41,590 nt of DNA from Nostoc favosum CHAB5714 (GCF_020829495.1 NZ_JAIVFQ010000061.1:1-41590), one strand, 5' to 3'; shown: positions 1 to 8,391, counted from the first letter of the stretch. The notes: generated by a model not told the origin, from the letters alone. Numbers and translations are program-made.

Positions 1-822
1 AGATTTACTTGATTCTTTTTTAACGTAATTACATAATCTGCATTCTGCTGTGTGAGAATACCACCTTATTTGACCTGATTTTCCCATGATGTCTGGAATC
101 ATAGAAATAGTAAGGGTTTTAAGCTCCGATGAATTCTCAACAATTTATATTTAATGATAATGGGCTACGAGAAATCCAGCTAAGGTATAGGGACATCGTA
201 AGCGATCGCTCTTTGAGAAAAAGATCGCGGCAAAAGTCACCTTAAGGTGACTTACAACCGACCGTTGCCTCTAAACTCCCCTGTTATAATGATTATCATT
301 ACGAAAAAGCGAACATTCAATTTCCTGAAAGTCATATCTGATAGCGGTCTTGGTTCATTTCACTCTTAGGGTGGCTCGTCAATATTTAGATGCGTTTGCC
401 CTGCCTAACCTGATGCAGGGAAATCTTCTGTATAAATTTTAGAACAGTTAGAAAATCCTCAATAGCCAATGACTATTAGTCGTTTTGTAGTCTTCAGTTT
501 CTACTTTTTAATTGGTTCGACTGCGCGTGCTTTTTTATCCCGATTGCTATGTATAAATCATTGCTAGCAAAATTAAAGCCGCAATCATAATCTCTTAGTA
601 TTTGTATAATTACATAATTATTTTATTGAATATAAACATATTTTCTATATTCTACCTTGTACTTTTTTATCAAAATCCTTATTTACAATATTCCAGAAAA
701 TCTCTTATTAATATCTCTTGACATCGGATATCTTAGTAATTACTATGTCAATCAATCCGGATTTGATTAACTTATTCGGAAAATCTCTGTAAATAAATCC
801 AACACTATCCTCACAGCACTAC
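1..822. other. Gene-free leader region
   Basis: No convincing gene is visible in these 822 bases. They are AT-rich, contain one HIP1 octamer near 203 and a Fur/Zur-like palindrome near 288. A short reading frame at 332-442 ends in VARQYLDAFALPNL-like residues and could be the tail of a decayed gene, but I cannot assign it. The right part (about 540-820) is very AT-rich and probably holds the promoter of the gene at 823; I cannot place -35/-10 boxes with confidence. Confidence 0.5.
286..302. promoter_or_regulatory. Fur/Zur-like palindromic operator
   Basis: The sequence AATGAT-T-ATCATT is a perfect 6-1-6 inverted repeat, the arrangement recognised by Fur-family metalloregulators. No intact gene starts just downstream on the plus strand, so it may serve a gene to the left of the window on the minus strand or be a relic. 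The palindrome is seen directly; the regulator is inferred. Confidence 0.35.
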
Positions 823-1845
823 ATGAAACTACGCTGGTTCTTACTGAGCCTTACAAGTATTCTTTTATTATCATCCCCAGTAAAAGCGAATCCCAATACG
901 AATCAAGTTGGCAACGCAAATGACTGGAGTGCAAATCAATCTGATTTACAACTACCAAAACTTAAATTTATTGCTCCGGTTCCTCTAAGCGATCCTGTCA
1001 ACCCAATAAATACTTCTAAATTCACTGGTGTAGTTCCTCTAGGACGTGAGATATCAGAACTAAAAACTCCTATTAAAGCATTAATGGCTCGCTATAGATT
1101 CCTCACTCCCGGAATCTTTTTTATGGACTTAGAAACAGGGGATTATTTTAGTGTTAATGGTGATAAAGCTTTTTCCGCCGCTAGCACAATTAAGTATCCG
1201 ATTTTGGTTGCTTTATTTCAGGAAGTAGATGCAGGGAGAATCAAACTAGGCGAAACTTTGGTGATGCGACGGAAGCATGTCACTGGCGGTTCTGGAAATA
1301 TGCAGTATCAACGAGTGGGAACTAAGCTTAGTCTCTTGCAAACTGCAACCAAGATGATGACTATTAGCGATAATACTGCTACAAATATGATTATCGACCG
1401 CTTAGGTGGTGTATCTAAATTAAATCAAAAGTTTCGCCGTTGGGGATTGCAAAGCACTGTGATTCGCAATATGTTAGGAGATTTTAAAGGAACTAATAAA
1501 ACTAGTGCAAAAGACTTGGTACGACTGTCAGCTTTGATTACAAATAATCAGTTAATTTCTGATACAAGTCAATCCCAAGTTTTAGGTATTATGATTCGTT
1601 GTCACAATAGAGCATTGCTACCATCTGGTTTAGGTTCTGGTGCAAATATTGCCCATAAAACAGGTACTCTACGGTTTGTACTAGGCGATGCGGGTATTAT
1701 TGAAACGCCATCAGGTAAGCGTTATTTAGCAGGAATTTTCGTGCGAAGACCGAATAATGACATTAGAGCTAGAGATTTTATTCGTCAAGTTTCTCGGGTG
1801 ATGTATGGCTACTTCGAGCAGCCAAAAGTCAGTCATCTACCTTGA
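823..1845 (+). CDS. Secreted class A beta-lactamase-like serine hydrolase
   Basis: A 340-residue protein with an N-terminal signal peptide (hydrophobic residues 5-20, likely cleavage after VKA at 22) and a penicilloyl-serine transferase domain from about 85. The three family motifs are present: SxxK as STIK (S121, K124), SDN at 182-184 and KTG at 279-281. The omega-loop glutamate that drives deacylation in true class A beta-lactamases (ExxLN motif) has no clear counterpart; that stretch reads VIRNMLGDFKG (213-223). It may therefore be a DD-peptidase-like or other serine hydrolase rather than an efficient beta-lactamase. The ATG at 823 gives a clean signal peptide; no strong ribosome binding site is visible. 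Confidence 0.85.
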   Translation: MKLRWFLLSLTSILLLSSPVKANPNTNQVGNANDWSANQSDLQLPKLKFIAPVPLSDPVNPINTSKFTGVVPLGREISELKTPIKALMARYRFLTPGIFFMDLETGDYFSVNGDKAFSAASTIKYPILVALFQEVDAGRIKLGETLVMRRKHVTGGSGNMQYQRVGTKLSLLQTATKMMTISDNTATNMIIDRLGGVSKLNQKFRRWGLQSTVIRNMLGDFKGTNKTSAKDLVRLSALITNNQLISDTSQSQVLGIMIRCHNRALLPSGLGSGANIAHKTGTLRFVLGDAGIIETPSGKRYLAGIFVRRPNNDIRARDFIRQVSRVMYGYFEQPKVSHLP

Positions 1846-1965
1846 AGCAATCCTGAATTCTTTTTTGTTCAAAGCTGCCGAATAGCCCATCGTAGACATC
1901 GCTTCCCTAACTGCCAAGGTTATCATGTAGTCGAACATTGTGCAGCATACAATTTGAGGTTTTGC

Positions 1966-2970
1966 ATGAAAGTAGCAGTCTTCAGTACAAAAGTCTACGA
2001 TCGCAAGTTTTTGTCAGATGCAAATTCTCCCACCCAACACGAATTAGTGTTTTTTGAACCTCGTTTAAATCGGGATACAGCTATTCTCGCCGCCGGATTC
2101 CCGGCGGTTTGCGTATTTGTGCATGATCAGGTTGACGCGCCAACTTTAGAACTTCTCGCCTCACGGGGAACTCGGCTGGTTGTCCTCCGTTGTGCAGGGT
2201 TTAACAACGTAGACTTACAAGCCGCAGCAGATTTAGGAATTACCGTTGTGCGTGTTCCCGCCTATTCACCCTACGGGGTAGCAGAACATGCTGTGGGATT
2301 GATTTTAAGCTTGAATCGCAAAATTCATCGGGCCTATAACCGTGTCCGAGAAGGCAATTTTTCTTTAGATGGACTGTTGGGATTTAATTTGCATGAGCGC
2401 ACAGTGGGGATTGTCGGCACGGGCAAAATCGGTCTGATTTTAGCACAGATTATGAAGGGGTTTGGCTGTCACATAGTCGCCTATGACGTTTATCGTAATC
2501 CAGAATTGGAGGCGCTAGGTGGAAAGTATGTAGAACTACCTGAGCTATTTGCCAACTCGGATATTATCTCCCTACATTGCCCCCTGATTCCCGAAACGCA
2601 TCACTTGATTAACGCTGAGGCTATAGAACAGATTAAGCCAGGCGTGATGCTAATTAATACTAGCCGAGGAGCGCTGATTGATACCCAAGCAGTGATTGAG
2701 GGGTTGAAGTCTGGCAAGATTGGCTATCTCGGTGTGGATGTCTACGAACAAGAATCGGAATTGTTCTTTGAGGATTTGTCTGGTGCAATTATTCAAGATG
2801 ATATTTTCCAACGTCTGACGACGTTCCCCAATGTACTCATTACCGGACATCAAGCCTTTTTTACAGCAGAAGCTCTCCACAATATTGCAGAAACGACTTT
2901 TGCTAATATTGCTGATGTTGAACAGGGCCGTTCTTGTGCCAATGAAATTCGCGCTCAAGTCTCAGCTTAG
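1966..2970 (+). CDS. ldhA: D-lactate dehydrogenase (NAD-dependent)
   Basis: Reduces pyruvate to D-lactate with NADH in the cytoplasm; a fermentation enzyme. The protein is 334 residues, the normal length, and reads like E. coli LdhA throughout (RCAGFNNVDL, NRKIHRAYNR). The NAD-binding glycine motif GTGKIG lies at 151-156. Catalytic residues of the D-2-hydroxyacid dehydrogenase family are present: Arg234 in NTSRGALID, Glu261 in DVYEQE and His295 in TGHQAFF. A TTG at 1954 is in frame, but the ATG at 1966 is preceded by TGAGG at 1955-1959 and gives the usual N-terminus MKVAVFSTK. No operon partner follows; the next gene is on the other strand. Confidence 0.95.
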   Translation: MKVAVFSTKVYDRKFLSDANSPTQHELVFFEPRLNRDTAILAAGFPAVCVFVHDQVDAPTLELLASRGTRLVVLRCAGFNNVDLQAAADLGITVVRVPAYSPYGVAEHAVGLILSLNRKIHRAYNRVREGNFSLDGLLGFNLHERTVGIVGTGKIGLILAQIMKGFGCHIVAYDVYRNPELEALGGKYVELPELFANSDIISLHCPLIPETHHLINAEAIEQIKPGVMLINTSRGALIDTQAVIEGLKSGKIGYLGVDVYEQESELFFEDLSGAIIQDDIFQRLTTFPNVLITGHQAFFTAEALHNIAETTFANIADVEQGRSCANEIRAQVSA

Positions 2971-3013
2971 GTAATGGTTGGCGATCGCAATGACTTTGGA
3001 CTAAAATCACTAG

Positions 3014-3268
3014 TCAATCTTGATCATCAGGCAAATTTTCCATTTCCTCAATAATTAGCGTCTGAAAATCTTCGTCACAATGATTATGCAGATGAACCGC
3101 AGCAGCTAAAAGTTCTGCGAGAATTTCAGCTTGTTGGTTAACAGTTAAACTAGGTAACTGTAACTGGTTAACTAAGGCTTGTACTTTTAGGCACTCTGTA
3201 CTTAATTCAGCAATCAAAATACTGAGGGTTGAATTCGTGACTGCAAGAGGGCGATCGCTAATCTGCAT
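3014..3268 (-). CDS. Small hypothetical protein
   Basis: An 84-residue, mostly helical acidic protein that I do not recognise. It is rich in Leu and Ala in the centre and ends in an acidic tail (EEMENLPDDQD). Its ATG lies 2 bases after the stop of the upstream small gene, so it is the last gene of a three-gene minus-strand operon beginning with the M50-like peptidase. Being tightly coupled to that membrane protease is the only hint about its role. Confidence 0.65.
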   Translation of the reverse strand: MQISDRPLAVTNSTLSILIAELSTECLKVQALVNQLQLPSLTVNQQAEILAELLAAAVHLHNHCDEDFQTLIIEEMENLPDDQD

Positions 3269-3270
3269 TT

Positions 3271-3456
3271 TTATTGTCCTAATCTTTTACGCGCTTGTTG
3301 GATTGCCTTGTCAAAAGCACGAATCTCTTTTTCCCAATGCTTAATCAAACCTTCGTCAGGAAAACTCTTTTCTGATTCCAGTCTAATCTTTTCTTGATGT
3401 TCAGTAATTCTTTGAGCTAAAGATTCAATTGCCTTTTGATGGTGCTTCTTACTCAT
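3271..3456 (-). CDS. Small coiled-coil protein coupled to M50 peptidase
   Basis: A 61-residue protein starting MSKKHHQKAIESLAQRI, highly charged and predicted to be a single long helix or coiled coil (repeated Glu/Lys spacing). The start is chosen because its ATG shares one base with the TAA stop of the upstream peptidase gene (TAATG), typical of translational coupling. An in-frame extension upstream to 3531 would lie wholly within that peptidase gene. Function unknown. Confidence 0.65.
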   Translation of the reverse strand: MSKKHHQKAIESLAQRITEHQEKIRLESEKSFPDEGLIKHWEKEIRAFDKAIQQARKRLGQ

Positions 3457-4199
3457 TACTCCGAACGATAGGCAACGCGGAGACTTTGGACTAAAATCAC
3501 CAGAGATGCGATCGCCATTAACCCGCCCCAAAACCAGTAAGGTAAAAGCAAATATCGCTGCATTTGCGCTGTATCCGAAAGTCCAAGGGGGCCAGCAGAA
3601 CTACTAAATAGATAATCAAGTTGATGGTACGTACTCACACAAGCTTGTACACCCAGAAATTGAATGACAAACCCTTGTGCCCAGCGAGGTGCTTTCAGGG
3701 CGATACCCAAGATTATTAAACCCAGCAAGGGAATTGCCACCAATCCAAACCAGGAACGTACCCAAATTAATGTGGAAAACAGCAAAAAACTCCCTAAAAT
3801 TTTCAAACTCAGAGTTGCTGCTCTAAAACTGCGGGAAGCCAGAATCAAAGCTGCACCGGCAAGAGGCGGCCCCATTGGGCCTGCGGCTGCGACTATTGCC
3901 GGGCCAATTGGCCCCAATGTCGGCTGGATGCCATAGGTTGCGATACCAGAACCATTGCTAAAAATCTGCAATTTCTGAAACTGTCCCCCTAAGAGGAGTG
4001 CCATTAAGCCGTGACCCATTTCATGAAACCAAGTTGCCAGGATCGTAAATGGGTATAAGATATAGTCACCTCCTGGTACTTGCCACAGTAAAGCAGTTGC
4101 GATCGCTGCTGCAATTAGCCACGTTAGCCCCATGCGTTCAACAACTGACGGGGCTTCTCTGGTAAGCAAGGGTTCAAAATTTTTGCTTGGTTCTTTCAT
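3456..4199 (-). CDS. M50-family membrane zinc metalloprotease-like protein
   Basis: A 247-residue integral membrane protein with the zinc-protease motif HExxH as HEMGH at residues 59-63, at the edge of a hydrophobic segment (TWFHEMGHGLMALLLGG). This is the layout of M50B-like intramembrane peptidases (PF13398-type). Several further hydrophobic segments follow (about 104-122, 133-168, 221-238), with a Gly/Pro-rich stretch at about 95-117. A clear second zinc-ligand motif (NxxPxxxxDG of classical S2P) is not evident, so proteolytic activity is not certain. First gene of an operon with two small proteins downstream. Confidence 0.8.
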   Translation of the reverse strand: MKEPSKNFEPLLTREAPSVVERMGLTWLIAAAIATALLWQVPGGDYILYPFTILATWFHEMGHGLMALLLGGQFQKLQIFSNGSGIATYGIQPTLGPIGPAIVAAAGPMGPPLAGAALILASRSFRAATLSLKILGSFLLFSTLIWVRSWFGLVAIPLLGLIILGIALKAPRWAQGFVIQFLGVQACVSTYHQLDYLFSSSAGPLGLSDTAQMQRYLLLPYWFWGGLMAIASLVILVQSLRVAYRSE

Positions 4200-4534
4200 A
4201 GGTCATTCAATTTTGGATTTTAGATTTTAGATTTTCCCTTCAATTCAAAATCTAAAATTGGCAGTGTATTTTCATCCATCCTAGTGTAATTACAGCAGAT
4301 TTCAACAGGCGTGAGGTACAACAATACCCCACCCGCGCTATCGCGCACCCTCCCCTTTCTAAGGCTACGGTGTACACACAAGTCGGAAAAACTTCATCCA
4401 CCAAAGATTTGCGGTGAAGCAGCGCTGCGGGAGGGTTTCCCTCCGCAGGCGACTGCTGAACCCGTTCGCGTAGCGTCTCCGATAGGAGAAGGGTGCGTTA
4501 CGCTGGCGTGACAAAGCTAAATTGTTGCAATCAT

Positions 4535-4807
4535 GGCGAACTCATTTGTTATTTTGGCGAACTCATTTGTTATTTTGGCGAACTCATTTGTTATTTTGGC
4601 GAACTCATTTGTTATTTCGGCGAACTCATTTGTTATTTCGGCGAACTCATTTGTTATTTCGGCGAACTCATTTGTTATTTCGGCGAACTCATTTGTTATT
4701 TCGGCGAACTCATTTGTTATTTCGGCGTACGCATTTGTTATTTCGGCGTACGCATTTGTTATTTCGGCGTACGCATTTGTTATTTCGGCGAACTCATTTG
4801 TTATTTT
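4535..4807 (+). repeat. 21-bp tandem repeat array, 13 copies
   Basis: Thirteen uninterrupted 21-bp units begin at 4535 and recur exactly every 21 bases until 4807; a broken fourteenth starts at 4808. The unit is GGCGAACTCATTTGTTATTT plus T or C. Early copies end in T and later ones in C. Copies 10-12 carry GTACGC in place of GAACTC, and copy 13 reverts. Because 21 is divisible by 3, all frames stay open on both strands, which produces spurious repetitive reading frames; none has a credible start or protein character. No spacers, so not CRISPR. Confidence 0.95.
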
Positions 4808-4864
4808 GGCGTGTCCATAACGCACCCTACTGGCGTGTCTAGACTAAAATGTTGCAAAAAAATT

Positions 4865-4898
4865 GTAGGTTGGGTTGACGTAAGGAAACCCAACCTAC
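4865..4898. repeat. Dispersed hairpin repeat
   Basis: A perfect 12-bp inverted repeat, GTAGGTTGGGTT (4865-4876) and AACCCAACCTAC (4887-4898), with a 10-base loop. Sequences of this kind are common interspersed repeats in Nostoc-type genomes. It has no adjacent gene and no T-run, so I do not call it a terminator. Confidence 0.7.
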
Positions 4899-5013
4899 AC
4901 CTAATGCACTATTTTAGCCAATACGCGCTACTACGAAACTACTAGAAGAGTTGAAACCTATGCTGGTCATACTTGTGTGTACACTGTAGCCTTTCTAAGG
5001 GGAGGGGTGTACC

Positions 5014-5151
5014 TCATGTAGTTGCAAAACGCTGTATTAAGGTAATGGAGTTGCTAATGAATGCAACAATTCGCACATCAAAGCGACGGCTGTAAACTAT
5101 GGCGCTATCAAGAACAACATAGTTATCCGTCGCTTGTTTGATGCGGTTCAT
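5014..5151 (-). CDS. Possible 45-residue small protein
   Basis: A short frame beginning MNRIKQATDNYVVL at 5151, preceded by a strong ribosome binding site (GGAGGAG at 5158-5164, 6 bases away). The last few codons and stop lie within the right inverted end of the neighbouring repeat element, so the original protein may have been longer and been cut by the insertion. I recognise no family. It follows the FHA gene on the same strand by about 77 bases. The start signal is seen; expression is inference. Confidence 0.35.
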   Translation of the reverse strand: MNRIKQATDNYVVLDSAIVYSRRFDVRIVAFISNSITLIQRFATT

Positions 5152-5228
5152 TTGTTTCTCCTCCAAAAGGGATGCCGGAGGATGGGCAGAAAATGCTTAG
5201 ACTGATGTCACAATTGATCGAGAATCAG

Positions 5229-6107
5229 TTAAGCAAGTTGAAAGAGGAATGTCATTAAGTCTCCTTTACCCAAGCTGATGCGATCGCCTGGTCGCAAGCG
5301 ATGACGATTTCCTGGTAAAAGTGGCAAATTATTAATATAAGTGCCATTGGAACTTCCTACATCCTCTACATAATGAGCATCTCCCTCAACGCGAATATCT
5401 GCATGAATCCGCGAGACAATTTCTGAATTGGGAAATCCTGAAACATCTATATCTGGGGGAATCCGGTCATTGGGTTTGCCGATATGAATCACAGAGAGAT
5501 TTTGTGGCAATTCAATTAACCGATCGCTTTGAACGTGGATTAACCGCGCTGTAACTTGCTGCAATTGTGTTCTGGCAACAGTTGCAGTTGGTGCTGGTGC
5601 GGCTGGCTCCTGTACTTCGGCTTGGGGGGCTGGCGCTGGTTCCAACGGTGGTGGAGTAGGAATACTTTGTATAGAGACTACAGGTTGAGCTGCGATCATT
5701 GGCGCTGGTTCTGGAGGCCTGCTTTTTGCCACAGGTACTTCTGGCGGAGCGACTGGGGGAGCTGCTACCTCTGTTGCTGGTAAAGATGAGACGGGGGGAT
5801 GGGAGTTAGTAGAACCACTTATTCCCAAAGCATCTGGTTGTAAAAGTTCTAATAGGGGATCGGGTGGAACTAACGGCGGAACTTCCACAGGAACATCGGG
5901 AGTAACTGTTACAACTGCCGGATTATGAACGTGTGGAACTCCTGCGGAGTGAAGGTTATAGCCACACTGACCGCAGAATGCAGCATCTGCCTGCACAGTT
6001 GCCCCACAACTGGGACAGTTAGTAGTCGCGGGTAAGGGTGTATAGCAAGCTTCACACTGGACAGCGCCGTCAGGGTTGGGATGATTGCAATTAGGGCAGA
6101 CGATCAT
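5229..6107 (-). CDS. Zinc-ribbon and FHA-domain protein
   Basis: A 292-residue protein with three parts. Residues 1-53 hold two zinc ribbons made of four CxxC pairs (CPNC, CEAC, CPSC, CGQC). Residues about 55-185 are a Pro/Ala-rich, low-complexity linker. Residues about 195-292 are a forkhead-associated domain, with the core motifs SRIHADI and SSNGTYIN that bind phosphothreonine. FHA proteins act as readers of Ser/Thr kinase signalling; the target here is unknown. No membrane segment. The ATG at 6107 gives the first CxxC at residue 4, so nothing is missing. Confidence 0.88.
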   Translation of the reverse strand: MIVCPNCNHPNPDGAVQCEACYTPLPATTNCPSCGATVQADAAFCGQCGYNLHSAGVPHVHNPAVVTVTPDVPVEVPPLVPPDPLLELLQPDALGISGSTNSHPPVSSLPATEVAAPPVAPPEVPVAKSRPPEPAPMIAAQPVVSIQSIPTPPPLEPAPAPQAEVQEPAAPAPTATVARTQLQQVTARLIHVQSDRLIELPQNLSVIHIGKPNDRIPPDIDVSGFPNSEIVSRIHADIRVEGDAHYVEDVGSSNGTYINNLPLLPGNRHRLRPGDRISLGKGDLMTFLFQLA

Positions 6108-6321
6108 CGATATTTAGCCTTTGTTCAAGATCATCATAAATATAGGTAGGACTGGCAAGCAGAGGGCGGCCCTAGCTTTAGATTCTAGCAATTACTGCTG
6201 ATGGAACCATTAATTGGACACGGGGAAAGGGAGGAGCAGGAGAGATCAGGGGGATGGGGGGATGAGGGAGAATTTACTCCCCTCTCCCCTCTCTCCTATG
6301 CCCCATGCCCAATTCCCAAGT
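6108..6321. repeat. Spacer with CCCCAT/CCCTCT-type short repeats
   Basis: The gap between the FHA gene and pgl holds G-rich then C-rich low-complexity sequence (about 6220-6320), with heptamer-like units such as TGCCCCA and CCCCTCT. It abuts the pgl stop codon. No gene is visible. Confidence 0.5.
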
Positions 6322-7086
6322 TTAATGTTGAAGTTCCAAACCTGCTGCCGCATCCAGCAGCCACCAAAGTTCTCCTTGGGGCCGAATTAAACGGGATGGG
6401 TAAGTGAAGTCGTCGGCTACAGGTGCAAAGACTTGCGCCAAAGCTGGTCGTTTATTAGCACCAGCAACCAGAAAAATCACGCTGCGAGCAGAGTTGATGA
6501 AGGGATATGTGAAACTTATCCTGGGGTTTCCGTCTTTGTTACCCACGGTAACTAGGCGATCGCGTACTTTGAGAGCCTCTGTGTGCGGAAACAAAGATGC
6601 GGTATGTGCGTCATCACCCATTCCTAACAATACTACATCCAACGAGGGAAACTCGACGCCAGAAGAATTGAAAAATTCTTTAAGCTGTTGTTCATACTTA
6701 GCAGCAGCCAGTTCTGGATTGGCTTCCAAGGTTGGTACGGGGTGAATGTTAGCTGCTGGGATATCAACATGATCTAGCCACGCCCGACGCGTCATCAGTT
6801 CATTGCTATCGGGGTGATCTGGTGGTACGTAACGCTCATCCCCCCAGAATATATGAATTTTATCCCAAGGGAGTTTTTGATTAGCGTAGGCGTAGCCAGC
6901 CGTTGGCGTTGCCTCTCGTAGAGAAGACATCGCTTCGTATAACGGTTTAGGTGTACTGCCGCCAGATAAGGCGATGGTAAACCGCCCCCGTTGCTCAATG
7001 GCAGTTTCTAACTTCGACAGAATTAATTCTAGCGCTCGTGCAACCAGCGCCGGCTGATCCGGTAGAACTTCAACGGTTTTGTTCAT
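6322..7086 (-). CDS. pgl: 6-phosphogluconolactonase
   Basis: Hydrolyses 6-phosphogluconolactone to 6-phosphogluconate, the second step of the oxidative pentose phosphate pathway, which feeds NADPH in the dark and in heterocysts. The 254-residue protein shows the family motifs SGGSTPKPLYE (41-51), FWGDERYVPPDHPDSN (80-95) and LGMGDDAHTASLFP (about 154-167). Residues about 53-69 (SSLREATPTAGYAYAN) interrupt the usual short link between LYEA and QKLPWDKI; this is a translated dispersed DNA repeat inserted in frame (see separate entry). The rest is intact, so activity may be kept. Not next to other pentose phosphate genes here. Confidence 0.95.
   Translation of the reverse strand: MNKTVEVLPDQPALVARALELILSKLETAIEQRGRFTIALSGGSTPKPLYEAMSSLREATPTAGYAYANQKLPWDKIHIFWGDERYVPPDHPDSNELMTRRAWLDHVDIPAANIHPVPTLEANPELAAAKYEQQLKEFFNSSGVEFPSLDVVLLGMGDDAHTASLFPHTEALKVRDRLVTVGNKDGNPRISFTYPFINSARSVIFLVAGANKRPALAQVFAPVADDFTYPSRLIRPQGELWWLLDAAAGLELQH
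6883..6930 (-). repeat. Dispersed repeat inserted in frame inside pgl
   Basis: The plus strand reads GCGTAGGCGTAGCCAGCC, then GTTGGCGTTGCCTCTCGTAG and AGAAGACATCGCT, words that are typical of interspersed repeats in Nostoc intergenic DNA. A related piece (CGTAGACATCGCTTCCC) lies in the spacer near 1891. The insert length is a multiple of three and adds about 16 residues without a stop. Confidence 0.6.
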
Positions 7087-7487
7087 GGCTTCATCATCAT
7101 ATTGCTGGCTTCTGGCAATACAATACCGAACTTATTACAATCCTCCTTTTTAACTTTTGAAACATTTAACATCATGGATTAGGTAGGCTGGAAAAACGTA
7201 TACGCTCCTTATCACCTTGAACGGTAAGTTGTCAGTAGTAAGTCAATACGGTTCGGTTAACATTAGGACTTACGCCAATACTGCGTAGGTTTTGAGTCGA
7301 TCCCCCCAACCCCCCGTTAAAGGAGGCAGGAGGCAGGAGGCAGGAGGAGCAAATCATCCGGGATCGAATCCCCGTATGATTTGGAACCACTCTCATGATT
7401 ATTTTTATTTACACCCAGTTACTTGATACTTTGTTGATTAACGCCACAGAGGATACATTTATTAATTCTTATTAAAAATTAATAAAA
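7087..7487. other. 401-base spacer with heptamer repeats and a hairpin
   Basis: No gene is seen. At 7316-7349 there are about four copies of a 7-bp unit (AGGAGGC). At 7351-7382 an interrupted stem-loop is formed by AAATCAT/ATGATTT and CGGG/CCCG. The motif AGGACTTACGC near 7266 is a dispersed repeat word that recurs upstream of psbA. Confidence 0.5.
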
Positions 7488-8231
7488 CTAATTAATCAAA
7501 AACAGCGCTTCCCAGTCTGCGATCGCTTCACGTTGGGCGATTAACAATTCCTGAATTCCTTTTTGGGCGACATCTAGCAGTTGATCCAACTGAGTGCGGC
7601 TAAAGCTGCCTTCTTCGGCTGTTCCTTGAACTTCAATGATTCCCAAATGTTGATTCATCACCACATTAAAATCTACTGTTGCAGCCACATCTTCGATATA
7701 ATTCAGATCCAAAAATGGCTCTCCATCCAGTAATCCTACGGAAACTGCTGCTACCTGTCCACACAGAGGCGATCGCTCCAACGCCCCCTCTTGCAACAAT
7801 TTAGAAATCCCATGAGCCAACGCCACAAACGAGCCTGTAATGGCTGTTGTCCGAGTTCCAGCGTCTGCTTGCAACACATCAGCATCCACAGTCAGGGTGT
7901 GTTCTCCCAGCGCCTCAAAATCCACTGCTGCGCGTAAGCTGCGGCCAATTAGACGTTGAATTTCTTGCGTCCGTCCAGATAATTTCAATAATTCCCTTTC
8001 TTGCCGTTTTTGGGTAGCAGATGGTAGCATCCGGTACTCAGCAGTTAACCAGCCTTTACCAGTTCCTTCGAGAAACTTGGGAACTCCCTTATTAACGCTA
8101 ACAGTACAAAGTACTTGAGTATCACCGCATCTTGCGAGAACAGAACCGGGGGCAAAGCGGGTGAAACTGGGGTGAAAGCTGATCGGACGTAGTTCGTAAG
8201 GAAGACGATCGTCAGGACGCTGCCAAGCCAT
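7488..8231 (-). CDS. rph: Ribonuclease PH
   Basis: A phosphorolytic 3'-5' exoribonuclease that trims tRNA 3' ends, using phosphate and releasing nucleoside diphosphates. The protein is 247 residues, the usual length, and starts MAWQRPDDRLPYELRPI. Hallmark stretches are GRTQEIQRLIGRSLRA (86-101), the phosphate and metal site region DADVLQADAGTRTTAITG (116-133) and LDLNYIEDVAATVD. It forms hexameric rings in other bacteria. Heptamer and 9-mer repeats separate it from the adenylate-kinase-like gene upstream on the same strand. Confidence 0.96.
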   Translation of the reverse strand: MAWQRPDDRLPYELRPISFHPSFTRFAPGSVLARCGDTQVLCTVSVNKGVPKFLEGTGKGWLTAEYRMLPSATQKRQERELLKLSGRTQEIQRLIGRSLRAAVDFEALGEHTLTVDADVLQADAGTRTTAITGSFVALAHGISKLLQEGALERSPLCGQVAAVSVGLLDGEPFLDLNYIEDVAATVDFNVVMNQHLGIIEVQGTAEEGSFSRTQLDQLLDVAQKGIQELLIAQREAIADWEALFLIN

Positions 8232-8279
8232 TGGAGTTGCCTCAAGTTTTAGAATACTGCCTTAAGATTACCTTAGTGT

Positions 8280-8375
8280 TATTGGGCATTGGGCATTGGG
8301 CATTGGGCATTGGGCATTGGTTATTAATTCTTCTCCCTCATCTCCCTCATCTCCCTCATCTCCCTCATCTCCCCC
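8280..8375. repeat. Tandem short repeats (7-bp and 9-bp)
   Basis: About five copies of the 7-bp unit GGGCATT at 8283-8320 are followed by four copies of the 9-bp unit TCTCCCTCA at 8332-8367. Such short tandemly repeated repetitive sequences are characteristic of heterocystous cyanobacteria. Confidence 0.9.
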
Positions 8376-8391
8376 TGCCCCCTGCCCCCTT

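Larger units (their letters stand above)
4288..5041. mobile_element. Non-autonomous repeat element with imperfect inverted ends
   Basis: The left end (about 4290-4383) and right end (about 4971-5041) are inverted copies of each other. The inner parts share AAGGCTAC(G/A)GTGTACACACAAGT, cited here as two near-identical halves around GTGTACACAC, and the outer parts share TACAGC and TGAGGTACA. The left arm carries about 21 extra bases. Between them are three non-coding blocks: a dispersed cyanobacterial repeat (about 4400-4495), a 21-bp tandem array and a hairpin repeat. No transposase is present. Call is from structure only; it could also be a pile-up of independent dispersed repeats. Confidence 0.55.

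Noticed and set aside
332..442. C-terminal-like fragment ending VARQYLDAFALPNL
   Set aside because: Too short to assign to a family and with no second fragment; left as a note in the spacer entry.
4535..4807. Possible CRISPR array
   Set aside because: Units are contiguous with no spacers, and no cas gene is nearby.
4493..4945. Long repetitive reading frames on both strands (heptapeptide repeats)
   Set aside because: They arise because the 21-bp repeat keeps every frame open; residues differ wholly by frame, and there is no ribosome binding site or protein-like composition.
7351..7382. tRNA-like 3' half (GGATCGAATCC word)
   Set aside because: The T-arm would have an A at position 54 and a mismatched stem, and no anticodon or D arm can be folded upstream.
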